A stretch of DNA of 64,000 nt from CAVUWL01 sp963700105. GTDB lineage: Bacteria; Actinomycetota; Thermoleophilia; Solirubrobacterales; 70-9. The stretch is from positions 62,001 through 126,000 of the forward strand of contig CAVOWL010000001.1 in assembly GCA_963700105.1 (NCBI GenBank), written 5' to 3'. This document shows, one piece after another, positions 50,111-58,901 of the stretch. The notes below the pieces were generated by a model that worked only from the letters and a program-made list of their open reading frames with translations, did no database searches and was not told where the DNA came from. A program made the position numbers and the translations under genes. Position 1 is the first letter of the stretch. Each line of letters begins with the position of its first letter.

Positions 50111-52735
50111 CTAAGGCGCTCCGGCTTCAATTACGGCGCGCGCTGTCCCCAGCGCTTGATCGAGCTTGCCTGGATCCCGGCCCCCTGCCTGGGCCATATC
50201 CGCTCTGCCGCCGCCGCCGCCGCCGAGTAAAGAAGCCGCTTCACGAACCACAATCGCAGCGGAAAGCCCAGCTCCAACGGCCTCCTTGGAAAACACGGCG
50301 ACGAGCCCCACCCGATCACCATCGGCCCCGCCGAGCACGATCGCCGAGCACGCTCCAAGCTTTGACTGGACTCGATTGGCCAGCTCGAGGAGCTGTCTTT
50401 GGTCGGCAATCTCGACCCGAGCCGCCAGCAGCTTTAGCGAGCCCGAATCGTTGACCTCACCGAGCAGCCGATCGGCCTCTTCGCCCAGGTATTTACTTGC
50501 GGCTTGCTTCTCCCCCTCGCCCGCCTCGCGCAGTCGCGCCGCGGCGCGCCGGGCTGCGCCAAGGGGGTCCTGGGGTGAACCGAGCAGCTCACCGGCCTCG
50601 CGCAGCTCCTCCTCGCGTCGTCGAAACCAATCGATCGCGGCGGGGCCACTGAGCGCCTCGATACGACGCACGTTGGCCGCGCTTGAGCCCTCCGCGCTGA
50701 TCTTGAAGATTCCAACCTCGGCCGTGTTGGCGACGTGAGTTCCTCCGCAGAGCTCTCGCGAAACGCCGTCGATTTCCACCATCCGCACCCACTCGCCGTA
50801 TTTCTCCCCGAACAAGGCCATCGCCCCGAGCCGCTCGGCCTCGGCGCGCGCCATGCTCAGCCAGCGAACCGGATGACTCTCCTTGATCCACTGATTGACG
50901 CGGTCCTCAACCGCGCGCACCTCCTCGCTGTCAAGGGCCTGAGCGTGGGTAAAATCGAAGCGCAGCTTTTCCGGCCCAACCGCAGACCCCGCCTGGTGAA
51001 CGTGGCTACCGAGCCGTTCTCGCAGGGCAGCGTGCAGAAGGTGGGTCGCGGTGTGATTTCGCATCGTCGCGTGGCGGACCTCGCGGTCGACCAGGGCCTC
51101 GACCGAGACCCCCGGCTCAAGCTTGCCGCCGAGCGGCTCCAGCTCGATCGCCTGATCTTCGCCAAGCCGATAGACATCGAGAACCCTCGCCTCTCCCCCA
51201 CTCCAACGCAGTCGTCCGGAATCGGCAACCTGACCGCCCCCCTCGGCGTAGAACGGGCTCTCCTCCAACTTGGCCAGAATGCGTTCGCGGTCGGGCTCGG
51301 CTGCGGCGATTGCGGTGCTAGCCGTGAGTTGCTCATATCCGATGAATCGGGTCCTTGGAGCGGCGCTCGCGAAGGCAATCACGCGCTCATGGTGATCCTC
51401 GGATCCATGCGCATTCGCGACTCCAACCCTGGCCCTTTGGCGCTGCTCGTGCATCAGCTCCTCAAAACCCGCGTCATCGACCGAGAGTCCGCGCCAGGCC
51501 AAGAGCTCCTTGGTCAGGTCATACGGAAAGCCGTAGGTGTCGTGGAGCTTGAACGCATCGGCGGCATCAATCCAGGAGGTGCCGGCGCGCTCGGCCTCCG
51601 CGACCAGGCGATCGAGCAGCTCGGTGCCCCGCTCCAGGGTTCGACCGAAGCCCTCCTCCTCCTCACCGACCCAGCGGGCGATCGTCTCGCGCTCAGCGAC
51701 AAGCTCCGGGTAGGTCTCACCCATGACCTCGATGGCGCGCTCGGCGAAGCGACCAAGCCATGGCGAGTCGAGCCCCAGAGCTCGGCCCTGCTGGATCGCC
51801 CGTCGCATGATCCGCCGCAGGATGTAGCCACGCTCCTCGTTGGAGGGAACGACACCATCAGCGATCAGAAAGGCCGCTCCGCGCGAGTGATCGGCGATGA
51901 TCCGCATCGCCCGGGTGCTGGCGGGGTCCGCACCATAGCTTCGGCCAGAGAGTTCCTCTGCCAAAGCGATCAGCGGCCTCAGCAGGTCGGTCTCAAAAAC
52001 CGAGTCAACGCCCTGCAGGATCGCGGCCATCCGGTCCAGCCCCATCCCGGTGTCAATGTTTGGAACCGGCAGCTCAGCGACGGTGCCGTCCTCGCTGAGC
52101 GTGTAGCTCATGAAGACGTGATTCCAAAACTCCAAAAAACGCTCTCCATCACCCCCGGGGCGCTCGCTCGCGGCGCCGAACCCCTCGCCGCGGTCAAGAT
52201 AGAGCTCTGAACAGGGTCCGCAGGGGCCGCTCGCTCCGGCTTGCCAGAAGTTGTCCTCTCGCCCCAGCCGTACGATCCGCTCATCGGCAAGGCCAACCGC
52301 CCGCCACAGCTCGATTGCCTCCTCATCGGGTCCGAGTCCAAGCTCGAGATCACCCCCGAATACGGTCACCCAGATTCTCTGTGGATTGATTCCGAAACCC
52401 TCGGTGGAGAGCTCCCATCCAAAGGCGATCGACTCGGCCTTGAAGTAGTCGCCGAAGCTCCAATTGCCGAGCATCTCAAAGAAGGTGAGATGGCGGGCGG
52501 TGTTACCGACCTCCTCGATGTCTGTGGTGCGAAAGCATTTCTGGACATCGGCCAGACGAGCCGCGGGCGGGGGCTCCGTGCCTAGGAAATAGGGCTTAAA
52601 CGGCTGCATCCCGGCGGTTGTCAGGAGCACCGAGGGGTCATGCGCGGCGGGGATCAGCGAAGCGGAGGGAACGATCAGATGACCCCGCTCCTCAAAAAAG
52701 GAGAGATAGGTGTCGCGGATCTTCTGAGCCTTCAT
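50111..52735 (-). CDS. alaS: Alanyl-tRNA synthetase
   Basis: 874 residues, normal length. It charges tRNA-Ala in the cytoplasm. Class II motifs are RDTYLSFFEERGHLIVPSAS at the N-terminus, VQKCFRTTDIEEVGNTARH, FFEMLGNWSFGDYFK and GMGLDRMAAILQG (motif 3). The editing domain has MRNHTATHLLHAALRERLG and the zinc motif LCGGTHVANTAEVG. The C-Ala part holds the Gly-rich GGGGGGRADMAQAGG. It lies 43 bases after mnmA and 2 bases before ruvX, so it is inside the unit. Confidence 0.98.
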   Translation of the reverse strand: MKAQKIRDTYLSFFEERGHLIVPSASLIPAAHDPSVLLTTAGMQPFKPYFLGTEPPPAARLADVQKCFRTTDIEEVGNTARHLTFFEMLGNWSFGDYFKAESIAFGWELSTEGFGINPQRIWVTVFGGDLELGLGPDEEAIELWRAVGLADERIVRLGREDNFWQAGASGPCGPCSELYLDRGEGFGAASERPGGDGERFLEFWNHVFMSYTLSEDGTVAELPVPNIDTGMGLDRMAAILQGVDSVFETDLLRPLIALAEELSGRSYGADPASTRAMRIIADHSRGAAFLIADGVVPSNEERGYILRRIMRRAIQQGRALGLDSPWLGRFAERAIEVMGETYPELVAERETIARWVGEEEEGFGRTLERGTELLDRLVAEAERAGTSWIDAADAFKLHDTYGFPYDLTKELLAWRGLSVDDAGFEELMHEQRQRARVGVANAHGSEDHHERVIAFASAAPRTRFIGYEQLTASTAIAAAEPDRERILAKLEESPFYAEGGGQVADSGRLRWSGGEARVLDVYRLGEDQAIELEPLGGKLEPGVSVEALVDREVRHATMRNHTATHLLHAALRERLGSHVHQAGSAVGPEKLRFDFTHAQALDSEEVRAVEDRVNQWIKESHPVRWLSMARAEAERLGAMALFGEKYGEWVRMVEIDGVSRELCGGTHVANTAEVGIFKISAEGSSAANVRRIEALSGPAAIDWFRRREEELREAGELLGSPQDPLGAARRAAARLREAGEGEKQAASKYLGEEADRLLGEVNDSGSLKLLAARVEIADQRQLLELANRVQSKLGACSAIVLGGADGDRVGLVAVFSKEAVGAGLSAAIVVREAASLLGGGGGGRADMAQAGGRDPGKLDQALGTARAVIEAGAP

Positions 52736-52778
52736 CTGGGCAAGAGCCTAAGCACTATCGTCGCCACCCGGCGCCGGA

Positions 52779-54227
52779 TCAGGGCCGGGCGACGATGGTT
52801 CCATGCCCGACGATCGCCTCGCCGGCCAATAACACAGCCGTCTGGCCCGGTGAGGCACCGGCAAAGGCTTCTGATAGGCGCACCTCGATGCTTGGGTGTG
52901 GGCCCCTCGCGAGGGCTGGAATATCCGCTGAGATAGCGCGCGAGTGATAGCGCAGCCGAACCGCGTCGACGCTTTCTCCGTTTCGGTGTAAGACCGCGTC
53001 GCGGAGTCCCACCGCGCGGGCCCCCAACTCCTCCCTAGTGCCGACGGTGACCGTGTTTTTGGCGGCGTCGGTGGCCAAGACGTAGAGCGGCTCCTTCGCC
53101 GAGACGCCGATTCCTCGCCGCTGTCCGACCGTGAAATTGTGGTGGCCTCGATGGCGGCCGATCACCCCTCCAGAGCGATCGAGCACGGCGCCATCGCGCT
53201 CGCCGAGGCCACCATTGCGACGCAGGAAGCGCCGCTTGCCCTCCCCCGCCAAGAAACAGAGGTCCTGGCTCTCGGGGCGGCGCGCGACCGCGAGGCGATG
53301 TCGGGCTGCGATCTCCCTTACCTCGGGCTTGCTCAGCTCGGTGAGCGGAAATTGGAGCCGCCCGAGCAGATTCGGGGGCAGCGCGGCCAGCATGTAGCTT
53401 TGGTCCTTGGCCTGATCGGCAGCCGCGGCCAGCAGTGGCCCCTCACCGTCATCGATGATCCTTGCGTAATGACCGGTGACCAGATGAGAGGCTCCGAGAC
53501 GATCGGCGAGGTTGAGCATCGCGGCGATTCGCACCTCGCCGTTACAAAGGATGCAGGGGTTGGGGGTACTTCCCGCCGCATAACCAGAGACGAAGCCACC
53601 GACGACCCGACGGCGAAATTCCTCTTCCAGATCGAGGGTGAGGTGCGGCATATCGAGCGAGTGAGCGAGTGCTCGGGCGCCGAGCACGGCCTCAGGGGAA
53701 CAGCAGGCCCTGGCTCCGTCAGTCTCGGGATCGGCCCAGAGCTTGACCGTCACAGCGACCACCTGGGCGCCACGCTCCCGTTCCAAGAGCGCGGCCACGG
53801 CGCTATCGACTCCACCCGACATCGCCACCAAGACTCGGCCCGGACTGGGCGCTGCGAGCCGCTGCGGGGACCCCGCAACTTTGACCAGGGCGCGGTGCAA
53901 AGCATCTGCGGCGAGCTGGGCGCCGTGGCGCTTGGCCGGGCTCAATCCACCCAGCACCCGCTCGATCTCCTCCACTCCGACCCGGGCAACTTCAAGCACG
54001 CTCTTGCCCCAGGCCAGCTCAACCGCGGCCGCGCTCGCCGCCCGAGTCGCGCCGCAGCCCTCCGTGTCGAAGCTCGCCTCGCCGATCATCCCACGCTCAA
54101 CTAGCAGCGAGATCCGGGCAAGATCGCCGCAGGCTGCTCCACCGGCGGCACCACTCACGCCACCCTCAGGCTCGCGGCCGCGATGGCTCTCATCTGTGAG
54201 GTAGTGCTCGAAGTGCTCCAGATCCAT
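52779..54227 (-). CDS. mnmA: IscU/NifU-like domain fused to tRNA 2-thiouridylase MnmA
   Basis: 482 residues. Residues 25-115 resemble an IscU/NifU scaffold: ACGDLARISLLVERG (Cys33), ASFDTEGCGATRAASAAAVE (Cys58) and GLSPAKRHGAQLAADAL, where the third ligand Cys of the scaffold (HC form) is Gly102. Residues 130-482 are MnmA: PP-loop LVAMSGGVDSAVAAL, GSTPNPCILCNGEVR (Cys228, nucleophile position), DQSYML, PESQDLCFLAGEG (Cys324, persulfide position) and the VGQRRGIGV motif. MnmA puts sulfur on U34 of tRNA-Lys, -Glu and -Gln. The fusion may bring a sulfur or cluster carrier to the enzyme, but the lost ligand argues against a normal Fe-S scaffold. Confidence 0.92.
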   Translation of the reverse strand: MDLEHFEHYLTDESHRGREPEGGVSGAAGGAACGDLARISLLVERGMIGEASFDTEGCGATRAASAAAVELAWGKSVLEVARVGVEEIERVLGGLSPAKRHGAQLAADALHRALVKVAGSPQRLAAPSPGRVLVAMSGGVDSAVAALLERERGAQVVAVTVKLWADPETDGARACCSPEAVLGARALAHSLDMPHLTLDLEEEFRRRVVGGFVSGYAAGSTPNPCILCNGEVRIAAMLNLADRLGASHLVTGHYARIIDDGEGPLLAAAADQAKDQSYMLAALPPNLLGRLQFPLTELSKPEVREIAARHRLAVARRPESQDLCFLAGEGKRRFLRRNGGLGERDGAVLDRSGGVIGRHRGHHNFTVGQRRGIGVSAKEPLYVLATDAAKNTVTVGTREELGARAVGLRDAVLHRNGESVDAVRLRYHSRAISADIPALARGPHPSIEVRLSEAFAGASPGQTAVLLAGEAIVGHGTIVARP

Positions 54228-54339
54228 TGCCTAAGGGTAAGAGGCGAGGCCGAGGTCTGCCCGACAAATGATCCACAGCGGCCCCCTGGGATACCCCAAA
54301 GCTTCCTCATGGAGGAGTTCGGGCGCAAGAAGCCTGGAT

Positions 54340-54495
54340 AAAAGGCTCCAACCCGCCGTTACCGTCTCTGGCTTTGATCCCTTCAAGTGAAGGTGGGTGC
54401 CTGCTCCCCACCCCAAGGGGAGGGGAGACATCAGCTCCCGCGCCGTTTGTGTTGGGTCAAACGGTGAGACGGCTCGCGAACGGGCTCGAGCCCAC
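54340..54495 (-). ncRNA. ssrS: 6S RNA
   Basis: About 155 bases on the minus strand, between the DUF2007 and mnmA genes. The two ends pair in the 6S pattern: GGCTC with GAGCC, CCCG with CGGG, CCGTCTC with GAGACGG, then TTTGA-CCC with GGG-ATCAAA. A large internal bubble follows, and an apical stem CTCCCC/GGGGAG. The 3' side has CACCCACCTTCACTTGAAGG then GATCAAAGCC and CGGCGGG, which matches the order seen in known 6S RNAs (a small hairpin after CACC, then ...CAAGG..GCC..CGGCGG in E. coli). A TTTT tract ends it. A TACGGT -10-like box lies 7 bases before the presumed start. 6S RNA mimics an open promoter and binds RNA polymerase holoenzyme. Confidence 0.8.
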
Positions 54496-54533
54496 GCAAA
54501 CCGTATCAGTGCACGGAGCCTGCGCTACGGCTT

Positions 54534-54818
54534 TCAGTCCAGATTGGAAAGCAAAAGCTCCGCCTCACTCCAGCGCTGCGGCGGCACCCGCAGCGCGATG
54601 TCGCCGCGACCGAAACGATCAAGCGGCCAGTCGGCGGTGAGGGCGGCTTCAATGTCGGCCTCGACCAGAGCCTGGTGCCAGGCCCGCGCGGTGCGCACGT
54701 CAGCAAAATCGCGCACCACCTCCCAGCTGTCATAGGCGGGGTCATCCACGTGGATGGGTGTTTGTCCCGGCCCCGGCCCGGGATGCAGTACGCGCGCCAA
54801 CCGATCGCGCAGGCTCAT
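54534..54818 (-). CDS. DUF2007-like small protein
   Basis: 94 residues. The core reads SWEVVRDFADVRTARAWHQA, then LVEADIEAALTADWP and DIALRVPPQRWSEAELLLSN. The pattern of two short beta-alpha units, with transfer of ligand or signal suggested by the Pfam name (putative signal transducing protein), fits DUF2007. Its ATG overlaps the aspS stop by 4 bases (ATGA), so it is coupled to aspS. The role is unknown. Confidence 0.6.
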   Translation of the reverse strand: MSLRDRLARVLHPGPGPGQTPIHVDDPAYDSWEVVRDFADVRTARAWHQALVEADIEAALTADWPLDRFGRGDIALRVPPQRWSEAELLLSNLD

Positions 54819-56617
54819 CGACCTCGCTGCCCCTTCGTAGAACCGGTGCGCAGCTGCAGGCCGACCTCGCGTAGCTGAGACTCTCCCACCGGAGCCGGAG
54901 CGCCGGTAAGCGGATCTGCCCCTGAGGCAGTCTTGGGGAAGGCGATCACATCACGAATCGACTCCGCCCCAAACAGCCGTTGGACGATTCGATCAACTCC
55001 GTAGGCGATACCTCCATGCGGCGGAGCGCCGAAACGCAGGGCCTCGAGCAGAAACCCAAACCGTGCCTCGGCCTCGGCAGCCTCGATCCCCAAAGCGGCG
55101 AAGACCTTGGCCTGCAGGGCAGCGTCGCTGATCCGGATAGAGCCCCCACCCATCTCCTGTCCATTCCAGACGATGTCATAGGCCAACGCCCGCGCAGCGC
55201 CCGGATCCTCGATGTCAAAGTCTCCCCCCGGAGCGGTGAACGGATGGTGAAGCGGATCCCAGCCGCCCTGCTCATTTGCCTGCATCAGTGGCCAATCGAC
55301 GATCCAAAGCAGCTCCTCGACCCCGGCGGGGATCAGGTCGAACTCCGCGGCAAGATCAAGGCGCAACTGGGCGAGGACCGCGTTGGCTACCTCGGCTCGG
55401 TCGGCAACGATCAGCAAAAGGTCTCCATCGTGCGCCTCAAGCCGGCGATTGACCTCCAACAGCTCCTTCGCAGAGAGGAACTTCGCGGTCGGCGATCGCC
55501 ACCCCCCCTCCTCACAGATCGCCCAGACGAGACCCTTCGCTCCCAGCTCCTGTGCCCGGCCAATCAGGCTGTCGAGGGCCGACCTAGGCATCTCCCGCCG
55601 GCCGGCGTTTATGCCGCGAACTACGCCACCGGAATCAATCACGGCGCGAAATACCTTGAACTCGGTCTCGCGCAGTGATTCGGCGAGGTCGACGAGCTCC
55701 AAGCCGAAACGGGTATCGGGGCGATCGGTACCGAAGCGAGAAATCGCCTCGTCATAACGAAGTCGTCGTAGCGGAAGCTCGAGCTTTGGGCCGCCCACCT
55801 TGGCGAAAACGTGGCCTAGCAGACGCTCATTTTGATCGATCACATCGTCGACCTCAACGAATGACATCTCGATGTCTAGCTGGGTGAAGTCGGGCTGGCG
55901 GTCGGCGCGCAGATCCTCGTCTCGAAAGCAGCGTGCGATCTGGTAGTAGCGTTCGAACCCGGCGATCATCAGCAGCTGCTTAAAAATTTGGGGAGATTGG
56001 GGCAGGGCGTAGAAGGAACCCTGCTGGAGGCGACTTGGGACGAGGAAATCGCGGGCGCCCTCCGGGGTAGAGCGGGTCAGCACCGGGGTCTCGATGTCGA
56101 TGAAGCCCTCGCCGTCGAGAAACTCCCGCATTGCCGCGGTGACGCGGTGGCGCAACATCAGCGCCTCGCGCATCGGCTCTCGGCGCAGATCGAGGTAGCG
56201 GTACCGCAGGCGCGCGTCTTCACCGATCTCTCCGGCAAAGCCCTCGACCTGAATCGGTGGGGTCTGCGAACTAGCGACCAAGCTCGCGGCGTTTACCGCC
56301 AGCTCGACCTCGCCCGTGGCAAGCTCATGGTTGATCGTCTCTCCTGAGCGCCGAAGGACCACTCCGCTCACACAGATCACGTCCTCTGCCCGAAGCCGGT
56401 GGGCAAGCTCGAAGCCGGCTCCAGAAGTCTCAGGATGAAAGACGAGCTGGACCAATCCGGTCCGGTCTCGCAGGTCGATGAAGATCAGGCCACCGTGGTC
56501 GCGGCGACGGTGGACCCAACCGGAAAGTCGCGCCGATGAGTCGACCCGATCCAGTCCCAGCTGGGCGCACCAAGCGTCGCGGTATTTGTTGGGCCGAAGC
56601 GCCGGTGCCTCGATCAT
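54815..56617 (-). CDS. aspS: Aspartyl-tRNA synthetase (probably non-discriminating or standard; AspRS bacterial type)
   Basis: 600 residues of the bacterial AspRS type. An OB-fold anticodon domain (SARLSGWVHRRRDHGGLIFID, given here as LSGWVHRRRDHGG then LIFIDLRDR) is followed by class II motifs: FIDIETPVLTRSTPEGARDF, FYALPQSPQIFKQLLM, IARCFRDEDLRADRQPDFTQ (motif 2) and YGVDRIVQRLFG (motif 3). The GAD insertion domain is present in the middle. Whether it also charges tRNA-Asn cannot be decided from the sequence; no gatCAB genes are in the window. Its ATG overlaps the hisS stop by 4 bases. Confidence 0.97.
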   Translation of the reverse strand: MIEAPALRPNKYRDAWCAQLGLDRVDSSARLSGWVHRRRDHGGLIFIDLRDRTGLVQLVFHPETSGAGFELAHRLRAEDVICVSGVVLRRSGETINHELATGEVELAVNAASLVASSQTPPIQVEGFAGEIGEDARLRYRYLDLRREPMREALMLRHRVTAAMREFLDGEGFIDIETPVLTRSTPEGARDFLVPSRLQQGSFYALPQSPQIFKQLLMIAGFERYYQIARCFRDEDLRADRQPDFTQLDIEMSFVEVDDVIDQNERLLGHVFAKVGGPKLELPLRRLRYDEAISRFGTDRPDTRFGLELVDLAESLRETEFKVFRAVIDSGGVVRGINAGRREMPRSALDSLIGRAQELGAKGLVWAICEEGGWRSPTAKFLSAKELLEVNRRLEAHDGDLLLIVADRAEVANAVLAQLRLDLAAEFDLIPAGVEELLWIVDWPLMQANEQGGWDPLHHPFTAPGGDFDIEDPGAARALAYDIVWNGQEMGGGSIRISDAALQAKVFAALGIEAAEAEARFGFLLEALRFGAPPHGGIAYGVDRIVQRLFGAESIRDVIAFPKTASGADPLTGAPAPVGESQLREVGLQLRTGSTKGQRGR

Positions 56618-57855
56618 GTTCCCCCGGCGATCTCATCAATCAGCTTCGCGGCGTCAACCGGGCGTTGCTCGCCGCTGCGCATGTCGCGGAGCTGCAAGCT
56701 GCCGTCAGCCTCGAGAATCAGGGTCAGATTGGCATCGATTCGATCGGCATGTTTGAGCTGCCCCTTCAGGCTTCGCTCGGCGAGGTCGAGCTCCACCGAT
56801 AGCCCGGCGTGGCGCAGCTCCCTCGTCAGCGCCAGTGCCCTCTCTCGATCCGCATCGCTCACAACGGCAACGAAGGCGTCACGCGGGGCCACCTCCCCAT
56901 CTTCGTCCAGAGCGAGAAGGATTCGCTCGATTCCAGCGGCCCAACCGATTGCCGGCGTCGGCGGACCACCCAGCTGGGCGATCAAACCGTCGTATCGCCC
57001 GCCGCCACCGATCTCTGATTGGGAACCCAGAGCCTCACAGACGAAGGAGAAGATCGTGCGGGTGTAGTAATCCAATCCCCGCACCAGGGTCGGATCGACC
57101 TCGTACTCGACCCCACCGGCCTTGAGCAGGTCTCTGACCGCGGCAAAGTGCTCGGCGTCTTCGCCCTGAAGCTGATCGAGGATCCGTGGCGCCGCAGACA
57201 TCACCGCCCGGTTCCCCTCATCATCGGAATCAAAGGCGCGCAGGGGATTGGCGTCGATCCGAGCGCGAACCCCCTCGGTCAGCTCGCTTTCGTTGGCTCG
57301 CAGGTAGCCCCGCAGCTGCTCGAGGTACCGACCGCGGCTCGCCATTGATCCGAGACTGCCCAGGCGCAGCTTCACCCCCGGCACACCCAACTCGGCAAGC
57401 AAGTCGGCGAGCAGCATGATCGACTCTGCATCGGCCAGCGGCGAGTCGGTCCCAATCGCCTCGGCGCCGAGCTGATGAAATTGGCGATAGCGGCCGGCCT
57501 GGGGACGCTCGTGACGAAAAAAAGCGCCGATGTAGCAGAGCTTCACGGGCTGCGCCAATTTGTGCATTCCATGCTCGAGGTAGGCGCGGCAGATCGGCGC
57601 GGTTCCCTCCGGGCGCAAGGTGATGCTCCGACCCCCCTTGTCGTCGAAGGTGAACATCTCCTTGCGGACGATGTCGGTTGAGCGACCCACGCCGCGCTGG
57701 AAGAGGTCGGTGTCCTCGAAGGCGGGCGTCGCTATCGGCTCATAGCCGGCTCCCGCAAAGATCGCCATCGCCGCGCGTTCGATCCGAGCGCGCGGGCGAC
57801 TTTGGCCGGGAAGGACGTCAAAGGTCCCGCGGGGTGCCTGGTATTTGCTAGCCAT
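56614..57855 (-). CDS. hisS: Histidyl-tRNA synthetase
   Basis: 413 residues. Class II motifs are RGTFDVLPGQSRPRARIE, TLRPEGTAPICRAYLEHGM, YIGAFFRHERPQAGRYRQFH (motif 2) and the HisRS-specific LVRGLDYYTRTIF and GGRYDGLIAQLGG. A C-terminal anticodon domain closes the protein (LTRELRHAGLSVELDLAER). It is the first synthetase gene of the hisS-aspS-DUF2007 unit; an AGTATGG region, not a clear ribosome site, precedes the ATG. Confidence 0.97.
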   Translation of the reverse strand: MASKYQAPRGTFDVLPGQSRPRARIERAAMAIFAGAGYEPIATPAFEDTDLFQRGVGRSTDIVRKEMFTFDDKGGRSITLRPEGTAPICRAYLEHGMHKLAQPVKLCYIGAFFRHERPQAGRYRQFHQLGAEAIGTDSPLADAESIMLLADLLAELGVPGVKLRLGSLGSMASRGRYLEQLRGYLRANESELTEGVRARIDANPLRAFDSDDEGNRAVMSAAPRILDQLQGEDAEHFAAVRDLLKAGGVEYEVDPTLVRGLDYYTRTIFSFVCEALGSQSEIGGGGRYDGLIAQLGGPPTPAIGWAAGIERILLALDEDGEVAPRDAFVAVVSDADRERALALTRELRHAGLSVELDLAERSLKGQLKHADRIDANLTLILEADGSLQLRDMRSGEQRPVDAAKLIDEIAGGT

Positions 57856-57885
57856 ACTGGCCGCGACCTTACCGGCGAAGGGCGT

Positions 57886-58512
57886 TTATCGCGCCAGCTC
57901 GGCGAGGAAGGGATTGCTGGCGCGCTCGATACCCAAAGTCGTTGTCGCCATGTGCCCGGGGTAGACCACCGTTTGCTCGGGATGAGACCGCGTCAGGACC
58001 CGGATCGACTCCAACAACGTCTCCCAATCGCCCCCAGGGAGATCGACTCGGCCCACCGAACCCTGAAAGAGCACGTCGCCGGAGAAAATCGCATCCTCTC
58101 CCCGCACCGAGTAGGTGACGTGACCGGGGCTGTGCCCCGGGGTGAAGATCACCTCCAGCTCGATCCCCGCCAGCTCCAACGACTCACCGCCGGCGACCTG
58201 GACATCCGCCGTGTAGCTCTCATAGGGCCCGAATCCCTCAAACGGAACGAAAGCCATGATGTCGGCGAGGATCGGCGTCTCGATCGTCGGGCAGTAGACG
58301 CTGGCCCCAGTCGCCGCGGCGACTGGGGCGACGGCGCCGATGTGGTCGAAGTGGCAATGGGTGAGGAGGATCGCCTCGACCCTGACGCCGAGCTCCTCGA
58401 CCAGGGCGAGAATGCGCTGGGGCTCCTCACCGGGATCGATGATCAGGGCCCGATCGGATCCATCCCGCCGCAGCAAATAGCAATTCTCAGCGATCGGCCC
58501 AACGGTGAGCAT
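57886..58512 (-). CDS. MBL-fold metallohydrolase (glyoxalase II-like)
   Basis: 208 residues from the ATG at 58512, with 14 bases after the previous gene. The metallo-beta-lactamase site is complete: LLTHCHFDHIGAVAPVAAA (HxHxDH form), FTPGHSPGHVTYSV, IFSGDVLFQGSVGRVDLPGG and VVYPGHMATTTLG. The length and the HCHFDH and GRVD elements match the glyoxalase II-like hydrolases often found next to hisS or relA in Gram-positive bacteria. The substrate is probably a thioester or small ester and is not assigned. Confidence 0.88.
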   Translation of the reverse strand: MLTVGPIAENCYLLRRDGSDRALIIDPGEEPQRILALVEELGVRVEAILLTHCHFDHIGAVAPVAAATGASVYCPTIETPILADIMAFVPFEGFGPYESYTADVQVAGGESLELAGIELEVIFTPGHSPGHVTYSVRGEDAIFSGDVLFQGSVGRVDLPGGDWETLLESIRVLTRSHPEQTVVYPGHMATTTLGIERASNPFLAELAR

Positions 58513-58526
58513 TCGCACGTCGAGGC

Positions 58527-58892
58527 TCAAGAATCTGCCCGCGCCCTGATTCGAGCTCGCTCGCGGCGCCGCCACAGGGTCATGTCGATGTAGTAACCGG
58601 CAGGTATGTAGAAGGCGAGCATGAAGGCGCCAAGCCCAACCGAGGTCGTGATCGAGCGATGGAATATCAGCATCAGCAGGAGAATGAAGATCACCGCGGC
58701 GATACCTCCGCGTGTGACCGCGCCGCGCCAGGTCGGCGGTCGATCGACCCGAGGGCCGCTTTTGCGAGATGCGCGGGCGCGAGCTTTTGCCTCCTCGCGG
58801 CTGCGTGGACGGGCGGCGCGCCGGTTGGTGTCGATACTGCCGCCCTGGGTGCCGCGATGCTTGCGGCGGCGCTTCTTGCGGGTCTGGGCCAT
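58527..58892 (-). CDS. Small basic membrane protein of unknown function
   Basis: 121 residues. The first 58 are very basic (RKKRRRKHRGTQGG, RPRSREEAKARARASR) and cytoplasmic. Two transmembrane helices follow: GGIAAVIFILLLMLIFH and VGLGAFMLAFYIPAGYYI, and the tail is again basic (WRRRERARIRARADS). I know no function for this kind of protein. It is 9 bases downstream of the formiminotransferase-like gene and 14 bases upstream of the MBL gene, so it is part of that run. Confidence 0.65.
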   Translation of the reverse strand: MAQTRKKRRRKHRGTQGGSIDTNRRAARPRSREEAKARARASRKSGPRVDRPPTWRGAVTRGGIAAVIFILLLMLIFHRSITTSVGLGAFMLAFYIPAGYYIDMTLWRRRERARIRARADS

Positions 58893-58901
58893 AGCCTGAA
58901 T

